A DNA stretch of 6,529 nt from an uncultured Collinsella sp. (GTDB lineage Bacteria; Actinomycetota; Coriobacteriia; Coriobacteriales; Coriobacteriaceae). The DNA lies in assembly GCA_958446785.1 (NCBI GenBank), contig CAUCXP010000091.1:1-6529 (forward strand), given 5' to 3'. The notes below the pieces were generated by a model. It made no database searches. It saw only the letters and a program-made list of their open reading frames with translations, and was not told where the DNA came from. How positions within the stretch are numbered: the stretch's first letter is position 1; every line of letters starts with the position of its first letter. This document shows positions 5,406 to 6,529 of the stretch, in pieces. A program made the translations under genes and the position numbers.

Positions 5406-6482
5406 GTGCTTAATAGATTCCGCATGCTTGTCGCCTGTGCTTTGACCTTCGTCCTTTGCTGGGTGCCAGGATTTGCGTTTGCTGGGGACGCTGAGGACGG
5501 GGCCCAGGTTGCTGCGACCGCTCATGGGCTTTCCTATGGGATCGAGGGTTTTGAGCGGTTGGCCAAGGGGACCGCTCGTGCCATGGAGGGCCAGCCTGAG
5601 GGCTACCGGTTTCCCGTTGACGAGGACGTGGACCTTGTAGTGGCGCCTGCTGCCGATCGCGTTGTGGCGTGGATATCGCCCAAGGCGGTCGAGAAGTATG
5701 GATTGGATCCGCAGGATAACGAGTGCGTATTGGGTCTCAAGGCCCTCGTCTGTGAGCTCGACAGCGCAAACTGCATGGGAGGTGCGCAGCTAGGGGACGT
5801 GGATTTTCCTTGGTATGTCACGGCGGAAACAACGTTTGATGCCGGCGGGTATACCTATGGCTTTGACGAGCGCGGTGCGGATGGGGACCGCTATGTGGTG
5901 ATTGCATCAGCCTCGGGTGATGCCAAGGGCGGCGCGCGTTGGCTTGATAGCGCTCAAATGGTAGAGGCATCGTCTGTCGCGTTACGGGATGAGCAGGGGC
6001 CCTTGACCTCTCTGGCTTCCTTTTTGGGCGACATCGACTATCGCCCGTTTTGGGTGTCCATAAAAACGAGCGGCCTTGCCCTGCTGATCTCCTTTGCGCT
6101 GGGCCTGTTCGCCGCGTGGAAGACTATGGGTACCTCGAGTCGCATCAAGGGTCTGCTCGACTCGGTCTTTACGATTCCCATGGTGCTGCCGCCCACGGTC
6201 TGCGGCTTTCTGCTCCTCATGCTGTTTGGCCGCTCGACCGGGGTGGGCCAGTGGTTCATCGCGCACGGCATCTCGATCGTCTTTACGTGGCCCGCGGCGG
6301 TGATATCTGCCGTGGTGGTGTCGTTTCCCCTGGTCTACCGTACGGCGCTCGGAGCCTTCGAGAGCCTTGACACGCAGATGCTCGATGCCGCGCGAACTCT
6401 GGGATGGTCCGAGCGTCGCATCTTTACCAAGCTTATGATGCCGCTTGGCTGGCCCTCGATTGCCGCCGGTACGGCAAGATAG
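5406..6482 (+). CDS. modB: Molybdate ABC permease ModB with extra N-terminal extracytoplasmic domain, C-terminally truncated
   Basis: ModB forms the membrane channel that passes molybdate from ModA, powered by a ModC ATPase not present here. From the GTG start the frame codes 358 residues. Residues 4-26 look like a signal peptide or membrane anchor (RFRMLVACALTFVLCWVPG, then AFA before GDAED). Residues about 27-212 are a soluble domain with three cysteines (within NECVLGLKALVCELDSANC) that I do not recognise. From P214 the protein matches the permease core: a membrane segment (SIKTSGLALLISFALGLFAAW), IPMVLPPTVCGFLLLMLFG, VSFPLVYRTALGAFESLD, and the EAA loop AARTLGWSERRIFTKL followed by MPLGWPSIAAGTA. 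Normal ModB proteins then continue with a segment like LAFARALGEFGAT and about 85 more residues; here two codons (AGA TAG) end the frame. Function is likely lost unless the break is an assembly artefact. Confidence 0.85.
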   Translation: MLNRFRMLVACALTFVLCWVPGFAFAGDAEDGAQVAATAHGLSYGIEGFERLAKGTARAMEGQPEGYRFPVDEDVDLVVAPAADRVVAWISPKAVEKYGLDPQDNECVLGLKALVCELDSANCMGGAQLGDVDFPWYVTAETTFDAGGYTYGFDERGADGDRYVVIASASGDAKGGARWLDSAQMVEASSVALRDEQGPLTSLASFLGDIDYRPFWVSIKTSGLALLISFALGLFAAWKTMGTSSRIKGLLDSVFTIPMVLPPTVCGFLLLMLFGRSTGVGQWFIAHGISIVFTWPAAVISAVVVSFPLVYRTALGAFESLDTQMLDAARTLGWSERRIFTKLMMPLGWPSIAAGTAR

Positions 6483-6529
6483 TCGGTCAGCACCCGCAGA
6501 CAGTAGGCGATGTCTGCCCACTGCTCGTC
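6477..6529 (-). other. Unrelated sequence after the modB break; open minus-strand frame
   Basis: From about 6477 the DNA no longer codes ModB. On the minus strand it is open and protein-like, reading DEQWADIAYCLRVLTDYL from the window end and running on, without a natural boundary, into antisense modB. The piece also holds a perfect dyad, GCAGACA (6496-6502) and TGTCTGC (6511-6517), around 8 bases. The length is too short to name a family. It may be the end of an inserted element, the edge of a rearranged gene, or a wrongly joined read. Confidence 0.35.

Overview
The window is about 60% GC, densely coded and without introns. Gene content, GC-rich codon use and frequent GTG starts suggest a high-GC Gram-positive bacterium. 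The overall style (molybdenum cofactor and molybdate uptake genes, a Tat-type lipoprotein ModA) resembles gut Coriobacteriia such as Collinsella; this is a judgement from style, not from a database match.

Left part, minus strand (1-2295): a diacylglycerol/lipid kinase gene runs off the left edge. Upstream of it on the same strand is a CLC-family anion transporter whose signature residues place it with the CLC-F fluoride/proton antiporters rather than with ordinary chloride channels. Between the CLC gene and the next gene is a divergent promoter region (2296-2505) with good -10 boxes on both strands, an inverted repeat and a leader hairpin.

Right part, plus strand (2506-6482): a molybdenum module. 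moeA (molybdate insertion into molybdopterin) and a mogA/moaB-type gene (molybdopterin adenylylation) are 10 bases apart and form one unit, closed by a clear intrinsic terminator (4273-4308). Next comes a promoter region with an unusual triple TTCTC/GAGAA/TTCTC repeat, then modA (Tat-type lipoprotein that binds molybdate) and modB (membrane permease). Together they would bring molybdate in and load it into the cofactor for molybdoenzymes encoded elsewhere. No modC ATPase gene is present before the window ends.

Two things stand out. ModB carries an N-terminal extracytoplasmic domain of about 185 residues that I do not recognise, placed ahead of an otherwise normal permease core. The modB frame also stops abruptly at 6480-6482, just after the EAA loop, where the sequence switches at about 6476 to unrelated DNA that is open on the opposite strand. 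This is either a real rearrangement or insertion, or a chimeric contig end. I found no tRNA, rRNA, CRISPR array or complete mobile element.
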